Below are positions 1 through 6,619 of a DNA stretch of 10,834 nucleotides, one piece after another. The stretch comes from Rhodospirillales bacterium. GTDB lineage: Bacteria; Pseudomonadota; Alphaproteobacteria; Acetobacterales; Acetobacteraceae. The notes beneath the pieces are model-generated. The model was not told where the DNA came from, ran no database searches, and was given only the letters and a program-made list of their open reading frames with translations. A program made the position numbers and the translations under genes. Where the stretch lies: contig JANXSA010000266.1 in NCBI GenBank assembly GCA_025352915.1, forward strand, positions 1 to 10,834, read 5' to 3'. Numbering within the stretch: position 1 is the first letter of the stretch; every line of letters begins with the position of its first letter.

Positions 1-463
1 CATCGATCGCCTTGATGCCGGTCTGCATCGGCTCGTGCACGGATTTGCGCGGAATGATGCCGGGCGCCTTCACCTCGACCCGCATCCGCTTGGCGTCGAT
101 CGGGCCCTTGCCGTCGATCGGGTTGCCGAGCCCGTCGACCACGCGGCCCAGCAAACCCTTGCCGGTCGGCACGTCAACGATGCGCCCGGTACGGCTGACG
201 GTGTCACCTTCGCGGATCTTCTGGTCGTCGCCGAAGATCACCACGCCGACATTGTCGGTTTCCAGGTTCAGCGCCATGCCGGTCAGCCCGGCGGACGGGA
301 AGCTGACCAGCTCGCCGGCCATCACGTTCTGCAAGCCGAAGATGCGGGCAATGCCGTCACCCACGCTCAGCACCTGGCCGGTCTCGGAAACATCGGCCTC
401 GGTATCAAACGAAGCGATTTGCTTCTTCAGAATTTCCGAGATCTCGGCGGGACGGATGTCCAT
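1..463 (-). CDS. atpA: F1 ATP synthase subunit alpha, N-terminal part (cut by window edge)
   Basis: The first 154 codons of the alpha subunit of the F1Fo ATP synthase, the nucleotide-binding partner of beta in the catalytic hexamer at the inner face of the cytoplasmic membrane. The start [16 protein letters not shown], the beta-barrel stretch with [16 protein letters not shown], and [17 protein letters not shown] followed by [16 protein letters not shown] are all typical of AtpA. The Walker A loop lies just beyond the left edge. The ATG at 463 is preceded by GGGAG at a normal distance and lies one base after the atpH stop (TGA-T-ATG), so the two genes are translationally close. Bacterial AtpA is usually about 510 residues, so roughly 70% of the gene is outside the window. 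Nothing abnormal is visible in this part. Confidence 0.98.
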   Translation of the reverse strand, partial: MDIRPAEISEILKKQIASFDTEADVSETGQVLSVGDGIARIFGLQNVMAGELVSFPSAGLTGMALNLETDNVGVVIFGDDQKIREGDTVSRTGRIVDVPTGKGLLGRVVDGLGNPIDGKGPIDAKRMRVEVKAPGIIPRKSVHEPMQTGIKAID

Positions 464-464
464 A

Positions 465-1052
465 TCAGACGGCTCCCTTCATGGCGTACTGCAGTCGCTG
501 CAGCCGGGATTTCAAACTCGAATCGAACAGCCGCGCGCCGATGCGCACAACCAGCCCGCCCAGTAAAGCGGGCTCGACCCTCTTGACGATGTTGACGTTG
601 CCGTACCCCGCCTCGATCAGCCGGGCGCGAAGCTGCTGCTCCTGCACCTCGGTCAACGGATGGGCCGTGGAAACCTCGGCCACGATGACGCCGCGCTTGG
701 CGGCCACCAGGGCGGCAAAAGCAGTAATGACGCCGCGCAGCGCGCCCATGCGGCGGTTGGACACAACGACGCCGACGAAATCCAGCACGATCTTGCCGAA
801 GCCCTGGGCCTCCAGCGCCGCGCGCAAGGCCTTCTGGGCGGTGTTCACGTCGATCAGCGGCGAGCGCAACAGGCGCTTGAGGTCGGCGCTCTCGTCAATC
901 AGCCGGCCCAGCGCGTCGACCTGCTCAACCACCAGGTCAAGCTGGTGCTGGTCGGCGGCATGGGCATACAGCGCGGCCGCATAGCGGTCGACCAGACCGC
1001 CACCGGTGGAAATCGTGTTGCCACTCGACTGGGATGTTTGCGCCGACGCCAA
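465..1052 (-). CDS. atpH: F1 ATP synthase subunit delta, probable TTG start
   Basis: Delta subunit (195 residues) of the peripheral stalk that holds the F1 head to Fo. The N-terminal six-helix domain begins at [16 protein letters not shown]. The C-terminal part carries the family signature [28 protein letters not shown] and ends AMKGAV. Family members are about 180-190 residues, so the open frame running up to 1268 is too long. The only standard start codon near the homologous region is TTG at 1052, giving [10 protein letters not shown], which resembles the usual short Ser/Thr-rich leader of alphaproteobacterial AtpH. No strong Shine-Dalgarno precedes it, so the exact start is the weak point. 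It is the first gene of the atpHA... operon here, with the start of atpA one base after its stop. Confidence 0.93.
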   Translation of the reverse strand: MASAQTSQSSGNTISTGGGLVDRYAAALYAHAADQHQLDLVVEQVDALGRLIDESADLKRLLRSPLIDVNTAQKALRAALEAQGFGKIVLDFVGVVVSNRRMGALRGVITAFAALVAAKRGVIVAEVSTAHPLTEVQEQQLRARLIEAGYGNVNIVKRVEPALLGGLVVRIGARLFDSSLKSRLQRLQYAMKGAV

Positions 1053-1236
1053 GGGCCCGGTTCCATATTCTGGGCGGCACACACGGCCGCCGGTGGGAGA
1101 TGCAAGACACAGCACCATCCACGACGCCGGCAAGGCCGTCGCCGCAGTTACGCTGACGGAGCGGGCTCTATCATGGGGTTTCGCGGCAGGCAACATACCG
1201 GCGCGAAAGATTCGGCGCTGGGCGACAGGGAAATCA

Positions 1237-1284
1237 GCAAGCAGTTCTTTTTTGAAAAAAAGAACCAAAAAACTTTTATCCGTT
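1237..1284 (-). repeat. AT-rich hairpin repeat, copy 1 (reverse orientation)
   Basis: A dispersed repeat defined by comparing four copies in this window. Read on the minus strand it runs: box AACGGATAAAAG, a T-run, a perfect 9-bp hairpin with arms GTTCTTTTT and AAAAAGAAC around loop TTCA, then a CTTGC box. The hairpin occupies 1244-1265. Its outermost pair is G:C where the other copies have C:G, a compensatory change that keeps the stem. It stands out as AT-rich in GC-rich surroundings. It faces copy 2 head to head, with the AACGGAT boxes inward. Confidence 0.8.
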
Positions 1285-1308
1285 CAGGTCCAGCCTCTCC
1301 GGGAAGCA

Positions 1309-1364
1309 AACGGATAAAAGACTTTTTGCTTCTTTTTCTTCAGAAAAAGAAGGCCTTCCTTGCC
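1309..1364 (+). repeat. AT-rich hairpin repeat, copy 2
   Basis: The repeat runs AACGGATAAAAG, a T-run, then a 10-bp hairpin at 1329-1352 (arms CTTCTTTTTC and GAAAAAGAAG, loop TTCA), then CTTGCC ending at 1364. The stop codon of the minus-strand ACT-domain gene (1368-1370) follows after three bases, so for that gene this is the 3' end of the message. A role as terminator or mRNA 3' stabiliser is plausible; a clean T-run directly after the stem is lacking. Its 12-base box is an exact inverted match to 1273-1284 in copy 1, so the two could also pair over a 24-base loop. Confidence 0.82.
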
Positions 1365-1367
1365 GCC

Positions 1368-1667
1368 CTAGGCCGCCTGCCGCCGCACCCCGCCGGTGAC
1401 TTCCTGGCGCGTGGCCACGGACGTCACCCCGACCACCTGGCGCAGATTGCCCTCGACCAGATGCACCATCTCGGCCGGCATCCGCTCCATGGTGATGTCC
1501 ACCCGCACGCCATCGCCGCGCCGCTCGGCGGTGAAGCTGTCGGGTGTCAGGTCGCGGCGCGCGAAGGGCTGGATCAGCCGGGGCAAAAGGCCGGGATCAA
1601 CATCGGCCAGAACGGAAAAACGCACGGCGGCGTGCTGGCCCACCAGGGACCAAGGTTGCAAAGACAT
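1368..1667 (-). CDS. Small ACT-domain protein (IlvH/IlvM-like fold)
   Basis: A 99-residue protein that appears to be a single ACT domain. The stretch RFSVLADVDPGLLPRLIQPF, then RRDLTPDSFTAER, VRVDITME and LVEGNLRQVVGVTSV follows the beta-alpha-beta-beta-alpha-beta order and spacing of the small regulatory subunits of acetolactate synthase, which bind amino acids such as valine. No large subunit is beside it, so neither partner nor ligand is known. The ATG at 1667 has GGAG nine bases upstream (1677-1680), within the small palindrome GGAGTCACTCC. The stop at 1368 lies three bases from hairpin repeat copy 2. It is separated from the upstream DUF2125 gene by a probable terminator, so it is probably transcribed alone. 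The ACT assignment is by motif resemblance only. Confidence 0.72.
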   Translation of the reverse strand: MSLQPWSLVGQHAAVRFSVLADVDPGLLPRLIQPFARRDLTPDSFTAERRGDGVRVDITMERMPAEMVHLVEGNLRQVVGVTSVATRQEVTGGVRRQAA

Positions 1668-1708
1668 GGGGAGTGACTCCAGGAGCGGACGGTCGGGAAA
1701 GGCGCGTC

Positions 1709-1734
1709 AAAACCCCGGCTGCTAGGCAGCCGGG
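1709..1734 (-). terminator. Probable intrinsic terminator after the ftsE-DUF2125 run
   Basis: On the minus strand a perfect 9-bp stem (CCCGGCTGC / GCAGCCGGG, 1734-1714) with a three-base loop is followed by GTTTT. It starts 53 bases after the stop of the DUF2125 gene and fits the end of the five-gene minus-strand run. The T-run is short, so termination may be partial. An attenuator ahead of the ACT-domain gene is an alternative. Confidence 0.6.
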
Positions 1735-1786
1735 CCTGTAATTCGCGCAATGCCGCCCCAGGTCATCATCCCGAAACCCTATCAGG

Positions 1787-2860
1787 TCACTGCGGCGGTC
1801 GCCATACCAGTTCGGGAACCCTGACCAGCGGAATCCGCCCCAACGGCATCAGGGCCATCGCCAGGGTGCGGTTCTGCAGCGTCAGCGGCACCGTCACCAC
1901 CGGCGCACCCCCTTCGGCCGGCGGCCGGGCGACCAGCGCCAGCACCGCGCCGGCGGCCATCGCGCTGCGCGGCGTCAGCACCCCGGCGACGACCAGCGCC
2001 CGCAATGCCGCGGCATGACCCGCCAGCAACACCGTGCCCCCCCCAACCGGCTGCAACTGCCCGTCCAGCGTCAGCGTGGCGCCGCCGGACACCGTCACCT
2101 CGCCCCAGGCCAGTTCCAGCCGGCGCAGCTCCGCCACACCGCCGCCATCGCGCCACGCCGCCGCCCGGTCAGCCAGGTCGGCGATCCGCGGCACCGGCCC
2201 GGTAATCACGAGGTCGAGCAACAGGCGCTCGATCGCCGGCCCCAATGGCCAAGCCGGCCCCGATGGCCAAGCCGGTCCTGGCGGCAAGGCCACCCCCCGG
2301 GCGGCAATGCTGACCGTCACCGCCGCCTCGCCTTTCTGCGCCGCCAGCTGCTGCGCCGCACCGATCTCCAGCCGGGCCACGCCGAGCGGTCCGCCCGGCA
2401 ATGCTGCCTGGAGCGCCGCGATGTCGATGGCGATGGCGCGCGCCGGCCCGCCGAATACCAGCTCCACCTCGGTGCGCAGGCGCTCGGCGCTGAACGGCAC
2501 CGGCGCCGCCATGCCGGCCTGCAACGATTGCCTTCCGTCGACGTTGACCACCAGGGTGCGCGGATGGGCAAAGCCGATCGACACCGAAAACCGCTCAGCC
2601 TGCCAGCGCAACGTGTCGCCGGGGATGTTGCTGAACGGCCCGGCAGCCGACAGCTCCGTCACGTCGACGGTCGCCGCCAACGGCCAGCCACCCCGGCGCG
2701 GCACCCCGGCGCTGGCCCGCCAGCCTGGAAAGGGCGGCGCCGCCAGATTGGCGACCAGCTCGCGCTCGATCGCCGCCACCGCCCACCACCAGATCGCGCC
2801 ATGCAAGGCCACCAACAGCAGCACGCCGCCGCCGATCAGGCCGATGCGCTTCCAATTCAT
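1787..2860 (-). CDS. DUF2125-type membrane-anchored envelope protein
   Basis: A 357-residue protein whose cytoplasmic start MNWKR precedes one hydrophobic segment (about residues 6-28, rich in Trp at IWWWAV). A long region outside the membrane follows, ending in VRVPELVWRPPQ. The pattern of alternating short strands (TVDVTELSAAGPF, RWQAERFSVSIGF, RTLVVNVDG) and its place after plsC match the alphaproteobacterial DUF2125 family, whose biochemical role is unknown to me. The start at ATG 2860 puts the membrane segment at the N-terminus. A GTG at 2893, preceded by GAGGAAA, would add 11 residues and is a real alternative. An internal 18-bp tandem duplication (see 2238-2282) encodes a Gly-Pro-Ala-Trp-Pro motif repeated in register. 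Confidence 0.8.
   Translation of the reverse strand: MNWKRIGLIGGGVLLLVALHGAIWWWAVAAIERELVANLAAPPFPGWRASAGVPRRGGWPLAATVDVTELSAAGPFSNIPGDTLRWQAERFSVSIGFAHPRTLVVNVDGRQSLQAGMAAPVPFSAERLRTEVELVFGGPARAIAIDIAALQAALPGGPLGVARLEIGAAQQLAAQKGEAAVTVSIAARGVALPPGPAWPSGPAWPLGPAIERLLLDLVITGPVPRIADLADRAAAWRDGGGVAELRRLELAWGEVTVSGGATLTLDGQLQPVGGGTVLLAGHAAALRALVVAGVLTPRSAMAAGAVLALVARPPAEGGAPVVTVPLTLQNRTLAMALMPLGRIPLVRVPELVWRPPQ
2238..2282. repeat. 18-bp in-frame tandem repeat inside the DUF2125 gene
   Basis: Two 18-base units (2238-2255 and 2256-2273, differing at one base) and a diverged half unit encode successive GPAWPL / GPAWPS motifs on the minus strand. The length is a multiple of three, so gain or loss of a unit would keep the frame. 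Confidence 0.8.
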
Positions 2861-2926
2861 CCCCAAGCCGCCGCGAGGCGGTAGAACCGGCACTTCGATG
2901 CAAGTTTCCTCATCGCCGCCACGGCT

Positions 2927-3682
2927 TTACGTCGCCTTCCTGGGATAGCTGCTGAAGTCGAACGTCGCACCACCCACAGAGTTGTCCACAGTGACACCCC
3001 GCGCATACAGCACCGTCAGCCGCGCCATCAGTTCGACCCGCGGCATCCGTGCCGGCAATGACGGCTGGATGGCGATATGGATCACCCCGGGGTCTTTTCG
3101 AAACGTCCGCCGCCCCCAGCACAGGCCGGAATCGGTCACCACCGGGATCACCGGCAGCCCGGTGCGCGCCGCCAGCGCCGCCACCCCCGGTTGCAACGGC
3201 AGCGGCGCGCCGGGCGGGGCGCGCGAGCCCTCCGGGAAGATCACGATCTGCCGGTCATGCGCCACGGCATTGTCGGCGGCGCGCAACAGCCCGCGGATCG
3301 CCGAGGCGCCGCCGCCGCGATCGACCGGGATCATCCCCATCTTGTTACAAAGCGTGCCATAGAATGGAATCCGGGACAGCTCCTGCTTCAGCACATAGGC
3401 CGCGTCGGGCACCAGCAGCAGCCAAACCACGGTGTCGAAGGCCGACTGGTGCTGAGAGACGATCAGCGCCGGGCCATGCGCCGGCAGATGCTCGCGCCCG
3501 CTGACCACCACGGTGATCCCGCAGAGCGGCCGCAGCGGCGCGAGCACGATCCGCGCCCAGAACTTGGCCACGCCGCGCGCCCAGGATGGCGGCCCCGGCA
3601 GCACCACCGCGCCCAGCACCGCCACCACCACGGTTGCGGTGTAGAACCACAGGTTGAACACCGTCGAGCGTACCCAGATCAT
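2927..3682 (-). CDS. plsC: 1-acyl-sn-glycerol-3-phosphate acyltransferase (PlsC family)
   Basis: A 251-residue PlsC-type acyltransferase, which transfers an acyl group to lysophosphatidic acid to make phosphatidic acid at the inner face of the cytoplasmic membrane. The N-terminal hydrophobic anchor covers about residues 8-30 (FNLWFYTATVVVAVLGAVVL). The catalytic HX4D motif is H78-QSAF-D83, the substrate-binding motif is FPEGSR at 149-154, and GMIPVDRGGG at about 116-125 is the typical third block. The length matches the family. The ATG at 3682 overlaps the TGA of the upstream YdcF gene as ATGA, so the two are translationally coupled. Which lyso-lipid it uses cannot be read from sequence; a paralogous major PlsC may exist elsewhere. 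Confidence 0.93.
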   Translation of the reverse strand: MIWVRSTVFNLWFYTATVVVAVLGAVVLPGPPSWARGVAKFWARIVLAPLRPLCGITVVVSGREHLPAHGPALIVSQHQSAFDTVVWLLLVPDAAYVLKQELSRIPFYGTLCNKMGMIPVDRGGGASAIRGLLRAADNAVAHDRQIVIFPEGSRAPPGAPLPLQPGVAALAARTGLPVIPVVTDSGLCWGRRTFRKDPGVIHIAIQPSLPARMPRVELMARLTVLYARGVTVDNSVGGATFDFSSYPRKAT

Positions 3683-4311
3683 CCACCCCCCCTTGCCGCC
3701 GCCGGAGCGGACGCGGCTTCTTCTTCGCGCATGGCCCAGCCCGACAATCCGAGCAAGGCACCCAGCCACTTGCCATACTCCGCAGCCAACAGCCGCAGCG
3801 GCACCTGGTCCTGCCCGTCCAGCAGATGTGGCACCAGCTTCACGGGATGCAACGCCACCGCCGCCGGCAGCGTCCGCCGCAGTTCCAGCAGCGCCCGGCG
3901 CATGTGATAGCCGGAGGTGACGACGATCAGCGAGGGCAACTGGTGCGCCGCCGCCCATTCCGCCGCCTCGCGCGCATTGCCCCGCGTCGAGCGGGCGCCG
4001 CGCCCCAGCGTCACCGGCCGCAGCACCACCTGGGCGGCAAGCTCGCCACCCAGCCCCGCCCCGGCCAACAGGGCGGGCAGCGCCCCGGCCCCGGTGCCGG
4101 AGATCAGCAACAGCCCGGCGCGCTTCTCGGCCAATAGCCGCAACCCCAGCTCGATCCGCCCGGCGCCCCCGGTCAGCACGACAATCCCCCCGGCCAGCGG
4201 CGGCCCCGGCGCCGGCCGGCGCGCGTCGGCCGCGAACCAGGCAAAGCCGGCGCCAAATAGCGCGACCGCGGCGACAAGCCCGATCAGGCCAACCCGGACG
4301 GCGACGCTCAC
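3679..4311 (-). CDS. YdcF-like / DUF218 membrane-anchored protein
   Basis: A 210-residue DUF218 (YdcF/SanA/ElyC-type) protein. One N-terminal membrane helix (about residues 8-27) is followed by the Rossmann-like domain with IVVLTGGAGRIELGLRLL, the central ARSTRGNAREAAEW block and the hallmark VTSGYHMRRALLELRR. Members of this superfamily are linked to envelope integrity and carrier-lipid or peptidoglycan-related processes, but the reaction here is unknown. I place the start at GTG 4311, which overlaps the ftsX stop as GTGA and fits the overlapping style of the run; ATG at 4329 would add six residues. The last 15 residues are low complexity (Ala/Glu/Gly). Confidence 0.88.
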   Translation of the reverse strand: MSVAVRVGLIGLVAAVALFGAGFAWFAADARRPAPGPPLAGGIVVLTGGAGRIELGLRLLAEKRAGLLLISGTGAGALPALLAGAGLGGELAAQVVLRPVTLGRGARSTRGNAREAAEWAAAHQLPSLIVVTSGYHMRRALLELRRTLPAAVALHPVKLVPHLLDGQDQVPLRLLAAEYGKWLGALLGLSGWAMREEEAASAPAAARGGG

Positions 4312-5270
4312 GGCAGGCGCCGCAGCCATGCCCGCACCGCGCCTTGGGCGGCGATATAGCCGATCGCCGCCGCACTCAGCGGCAGCGCCGGCAAGGCCCA
4401 GAACAACAACGGCGGCAGGCGCGGCAAGGTGGCGAGCAGTTCGGCCCACCCTGGCAGCCCCGGCTCTACCGGCGCCGGGCTGACGAACGGGGCGGCAAGC
4501 GCAGTCAGTGCCACCACCACCGGCACCGCCAGCACCAGCCCGGCCACCCCGCCCAGCGCCGCCGCACGGCAGGCGTGCCGGGCAAAGCGGTCGGCGACAT
4601 AGAAATCCGTGGCCCCCAGCCCGTGCAGCGTCTCCACCACCCCGCGCCGCGAGGCCAATGCCGCCCGCGTCGCCACCACGATCACCGCCCCGGCCACCGC
4701 CGCCACCAGACCGAGTGCGGCCAGCGCGCACAACCGCAAGCTGTCCGCCAGCAACGCCAGCCGGCGTACCCAGATGCCGTGGCTTTCCACCAGCGTGCCG
4801 GGTGCGGTCGCCTCCAGCCGCGCCGCCAGCGCTGCCAGATCGACACCCCCAACAGTCCCAGTGGCACCGCTCACCGTCACCGCGATCACCGCCGGCAGCG
4901 GCAGGGCGAGCTGCTCGGCGCTGCTGCCGAGCCACGGGCGCAACAGGTCGGACAGCTCGGCATCGCCCAGCGGGCGCACCGCGGCGATCCCCGGCGTGCC
5001 GCGCAACAGCGCCGCCACCCGGTCGCGCCGTGTCTCGCCGGCGGCCACCGGCGGGCTCGGCGCCGTGCCCGGGCGCGGCACCTGCACCGTCAGCGTCGCC
5101 GCAGCACCTTGCTGCCAGTGCCGGCCCAGTTCGGCCGCTCCCTGCGCCCCGGCAATCGCCAGCGCCGCCAGAAACGTCATCGCGGCCACGATCAGCGGCA
5201 GGATGCGCCAGCCCGGCGCATGGCGCAGGCCCAGCCCGTCGAAACGACGCGCGGCAATGACCCTAGCCAT
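4308..5270 (-). CDS. ftsX: Cell division protein FtsX (permease-like subunit)
   Basis: A 320-residue FtsX, the membrane partner of FtsE. FtsEX does not transport a substrate; it uses ATP to activate periplasmic cell-wall hydrolases, directly or through an adaptor such as EnvC, at the division septum. Four hydrophobic segments are visible at about residues 23-43, 178-200, 236-260 and 286-308. A large periplasmic loop lies between the first two, and the conserved cytoplasmic stretch VVETLHGLGATDFYVADRFA sits before helix 3. The start at 5270 overlaps the end of ftsE by 8 bases, as is common for this pair. The first 20 residues are basic and cytoplasmic. Confidence 0.93.
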   Translation of the reverse strand: MARVIAARRFDGLGLRHAPGWRILPLIVAAMTFLAALAIAGAQGAAELGRHWQQGAAATLTVQVPRPGTAPSPPVAAGETRRDRVAALLRGTPGIAAVRPLGDAELSDLLRPWLGSSAEQLALPLPAVIAVTVSGATGTVGGVDLAALAARLEATAPGTLVESHGIWVRRLALLADSLRLCALAALGLVAAVAGAVIVVATRAALASRRGVVETLHGLGATDFYVADRFARHACRAAALGGVAGLVLAVPVVVALTALAAPFVSPAPVEPGLPGWAELLATLPRLPPLLFWALPALPLSAAAIGYIAAQGAVRAWLRRLP

Positions 5271-5946
5271 CGCGCACCAGCCGCCCGCGCGCCAGCTCCA
5301 GCGCCTCGCCGGGATGCCGTTCGACCAGCGCCATATTGTGGGTAGCGACGATCACCGTGGTGCCCAGCCGGTTCATCTCGCGCAGCAGCACCATCAGCCG
5401 CTCGGCCTGGACATCATCCAGGTTGCCGGTCGGCTCGTCGGCCAGCAGCAACAAGGGCCGCACGATCACCGCCCGGGCAATCGCCGCGCGCTGTTGCTCG
5501 CCGCCGGACAAAACAGTGGGGCGCATGGCAGCGACCTTCGACAGTCCGACCCAGCGCAGCATCTCGGTCACATCCGCCCGCAACTGTCCCTCCGGCCGCC
5601 CGGCCAGGCGCAGCGGCAATGCCACGTTGTCAAACACCGACAAGTGGGCCAACAGCCTGAAATCCTGGAACACCATGCCGATGCGCCGCCGCAGCGCCGG
5701 CAATTCACGCCGCCGCGCCTGCCCGACATCCACGCCCATCAGGTGCAACCGCCCCCGCGTCGGCCGGGCCGAGACGTGCAACAGCCGCAGCAATGACGAT
5801 TTGCCGGCGCCCGAGGGTCCGAGCAGCCAGCGCCAGCCGCCGCCGGGCACGCTGAACGACAACGCCTGCAGCACCTCCGGCGCCGCGGCATCGGCACCAT
5901 CCTCGCTGCTGCCGTAATGCAGCCCCACGCCTTCCGCCCGAATCAT
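5263..5946 (-). CDS. ftsE: Cell division ATP-binding protein FtsE
   Basis: A 227-residue ABC ATPase, the cytoplasmic engine of FtsEX. Walker A is GPSGAGKSS (43-51), the Q-loop is FQDFRLL with Q94, the signature is LSGGEQQR (146-153), Walker B is LLLLADEPTGNLD with E171, and the switch His is H203 in ATHN. FQDFRLL and DEPTGNLD are typical of FtsE. ATG 5946 gives MIRAEGVGLHYG at the normal beginning of the domain and has GAAGGGAAG upstream. The frame stays open to an ATG at 6072, but that extension reads a Pro-rich repeat derived from the intergenic tandem repeat. An unusual insert (about residues 13-24, SSEDGADAAAPE) sits before the first core strand. First gene of the minus-strand run. Confidence 0.95.
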   Translation of the reverse strand: MIRAEGVGLHYGSSEDGADAAAPEVLQALSFSVPGGGWRWLLGPSGAGKSSLLRLLHVSARPTRGRLHLMGVDVGQARRRELPALRRRIGMVFQDFRLLAHLSVFDNVALPLRLAGRPEGQLRADVTEMLRWVGLSKVAAMRPTVLSGGEQQRAAIARAVIVRPLLLLADEPTGNLDDVQAERLMVLLREMNRLGTTVIVATHNMALVERHPGEALELARGRLVRDG

Positions 5947-6013
5947 GCCCGGCTTCCCTTCACCGCAGTTGTGCCACCGATCGGGGGGGTGCCGGAAGCG
6001 TCCGCTGTGGGGA

Positions 6014-6070
6014 GGCGGTTGCGTCCCCGGGGGACGGGGCGGTTGCGTCCCCGGGGGACGGGGCGGTTGC
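6014..6070. repeat. 24-bp tandem repeat with GC palindrome between ftsE and the divergent gene
   Basis: Two identical 24-bp units (6014-6037, 6038-6061) and the first nine bases of a third (6062-6070). Each full unit contains the palindrome CGTCCCCGGGGGACG (6022-6036 and 6046-6060). It lies in the 171-base region from which ftsE is read leftwards and the zinc-ribbon gene rightwards, so it could be a paired operator, a mobile palindromic repeat, or a simple slippage product. Nothing in the sequence decides between these. Confidence 0.85.
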
Positions 6071-6117
6071 AATAGCGCGGACCAGCCGCCACCATCGCGC
6101 GTCGTTGGAATGAATGA

Positions 6118-6612
6118 ATGCGGATCGTCTGCCCCTCCTGCCAGGCCGCCTACGAGGTGCCGGAAAAGCTGCTGAGCGGCGCGCCACGCAAGGTGCGCTG
6201 CGCGCGCTGCGGCGATACCTGGACACCGGAAACGATCTCCACACCGGCATTGGCACCGGCACCCACATCGTCACCCGCATCGTCACCGGCATTGGCGCCG
6301 GCACTGGAGGAGGCGCCACCGCCACCCGAGGCGCCACCGCCAACCCAGGCGCCAGCCGAACCCGAGCCGAAGCGCGCGCCAGCACCGAGCCCGCCGATGG
6401 CCGCGGTTGTGCCGCGGATCGAGGACCGGCTGGTCCCGGACGCTGTCGAGCCGTCATCGGGCCGGCGCATCGCGATCGTGGCGACGCTTGCCTGGGCGAC
6501 GAGCGCGGCGCTGCTGGGCGGCGCCGGATGGGCCGTGGTGATGTGGCGTGCCGATATCATGGCGGCATGGGCGCCGAGCCGGCGGTTGTTCAGCCTGCTC
6601 GGCCTGGAATAG
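6118..6612 (+). CDS. Zinc-ribbon (MJ0042-type) membrane protein
   Basis: A 164-residue protein starting MRIVCPSCQAAYEVPEKLL. Two CxxC knuckles, C5-x2-C8 and C28-x2-C31, form the N-terminal zinc ribbon of the MJ0042/zinc_ribbon_4 type, often found at the start of small alphaproteobacterial proteins next to ftsE. A Pro/Ala/Glu-rich linker follows (about residues 41-100), then one hydrophobic helix (about 118-143) and a short basic tail ending SLLGLE. The arrangement suggests a cytoplasmic zinc ribbon tethered to the membrane; no function is known to me. It is divergent from ftsE and convergent with the PaaK-like gene, with only seven bases between their stops. ATG 6118 was chosen because it directly begins the ribbon; GGAATGA lies just upstream. 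Confidence 0.85.
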   Translation: MRIVCPSCQAAYEVPEKLLSGAPRKVRCARCGDTWTPETISTPALAPAPTSSPASSPALAPALEEAPPPPEAPPPTQAPAEPEPKRAPAPSPPMAAVVPRIEDRLVPDAVEPSSGRRIAIVATLAWATSAALLGGAGWAVVMWRADIMAAWAPSRRLFSLLGLE

Positions 6613-6619
6613 CCGCGCG

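Larger units (their letters stand above)
1053..1367. other. Gap between ACT-domain gene and atpH, with paired hairpin repeats
   Basis: This roughly 315-base stretch has no convincing gene. An open frame runs through it on the minus strand upstream of atpH, but the translation resembles no family and includes repeat sequence. It must contain the atp operon promoter, read leftwards. A weak candidate on the minus strand is TTGCCT, 17 bases, TAGAGC, about 120 bases before the atpH start, which I do not trust enough to list as a promoter. The part nearest 1367 holds two opposed copies of the AT-rich hairpin repeat, entered separately. Confidence 0.6.

Noticed and set aside
12..586. Two long plus-strand open frames over the left edge
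   Set aside because: They are antisense to atpA and atpH, which are unmistakable; GC-rich codon structure keeps the opposite frames open.
660..1676. 338-codon plus-strand open frame
   Set aside because: Runs antisense through atpH, the repeat pair and the ACT-domain gene; its middle is repeat sequence and it resembles no family.
2015..2948. Plus-strand Arg/Pro/Ala-rich frames
   Set aside because: Shadows of the DUF2125 gene on the other strand with low-complexity translations.
4344..5796. Long plus-strand Gln/Arg/His-rich frames
   Set aside because: Antisense to ftsX and ftsE, which carry full family motifs.
6014..6070. CRISPR-like repeat
   Set aside because: The units are directly adjacent with no spacers and no cas genes are present.
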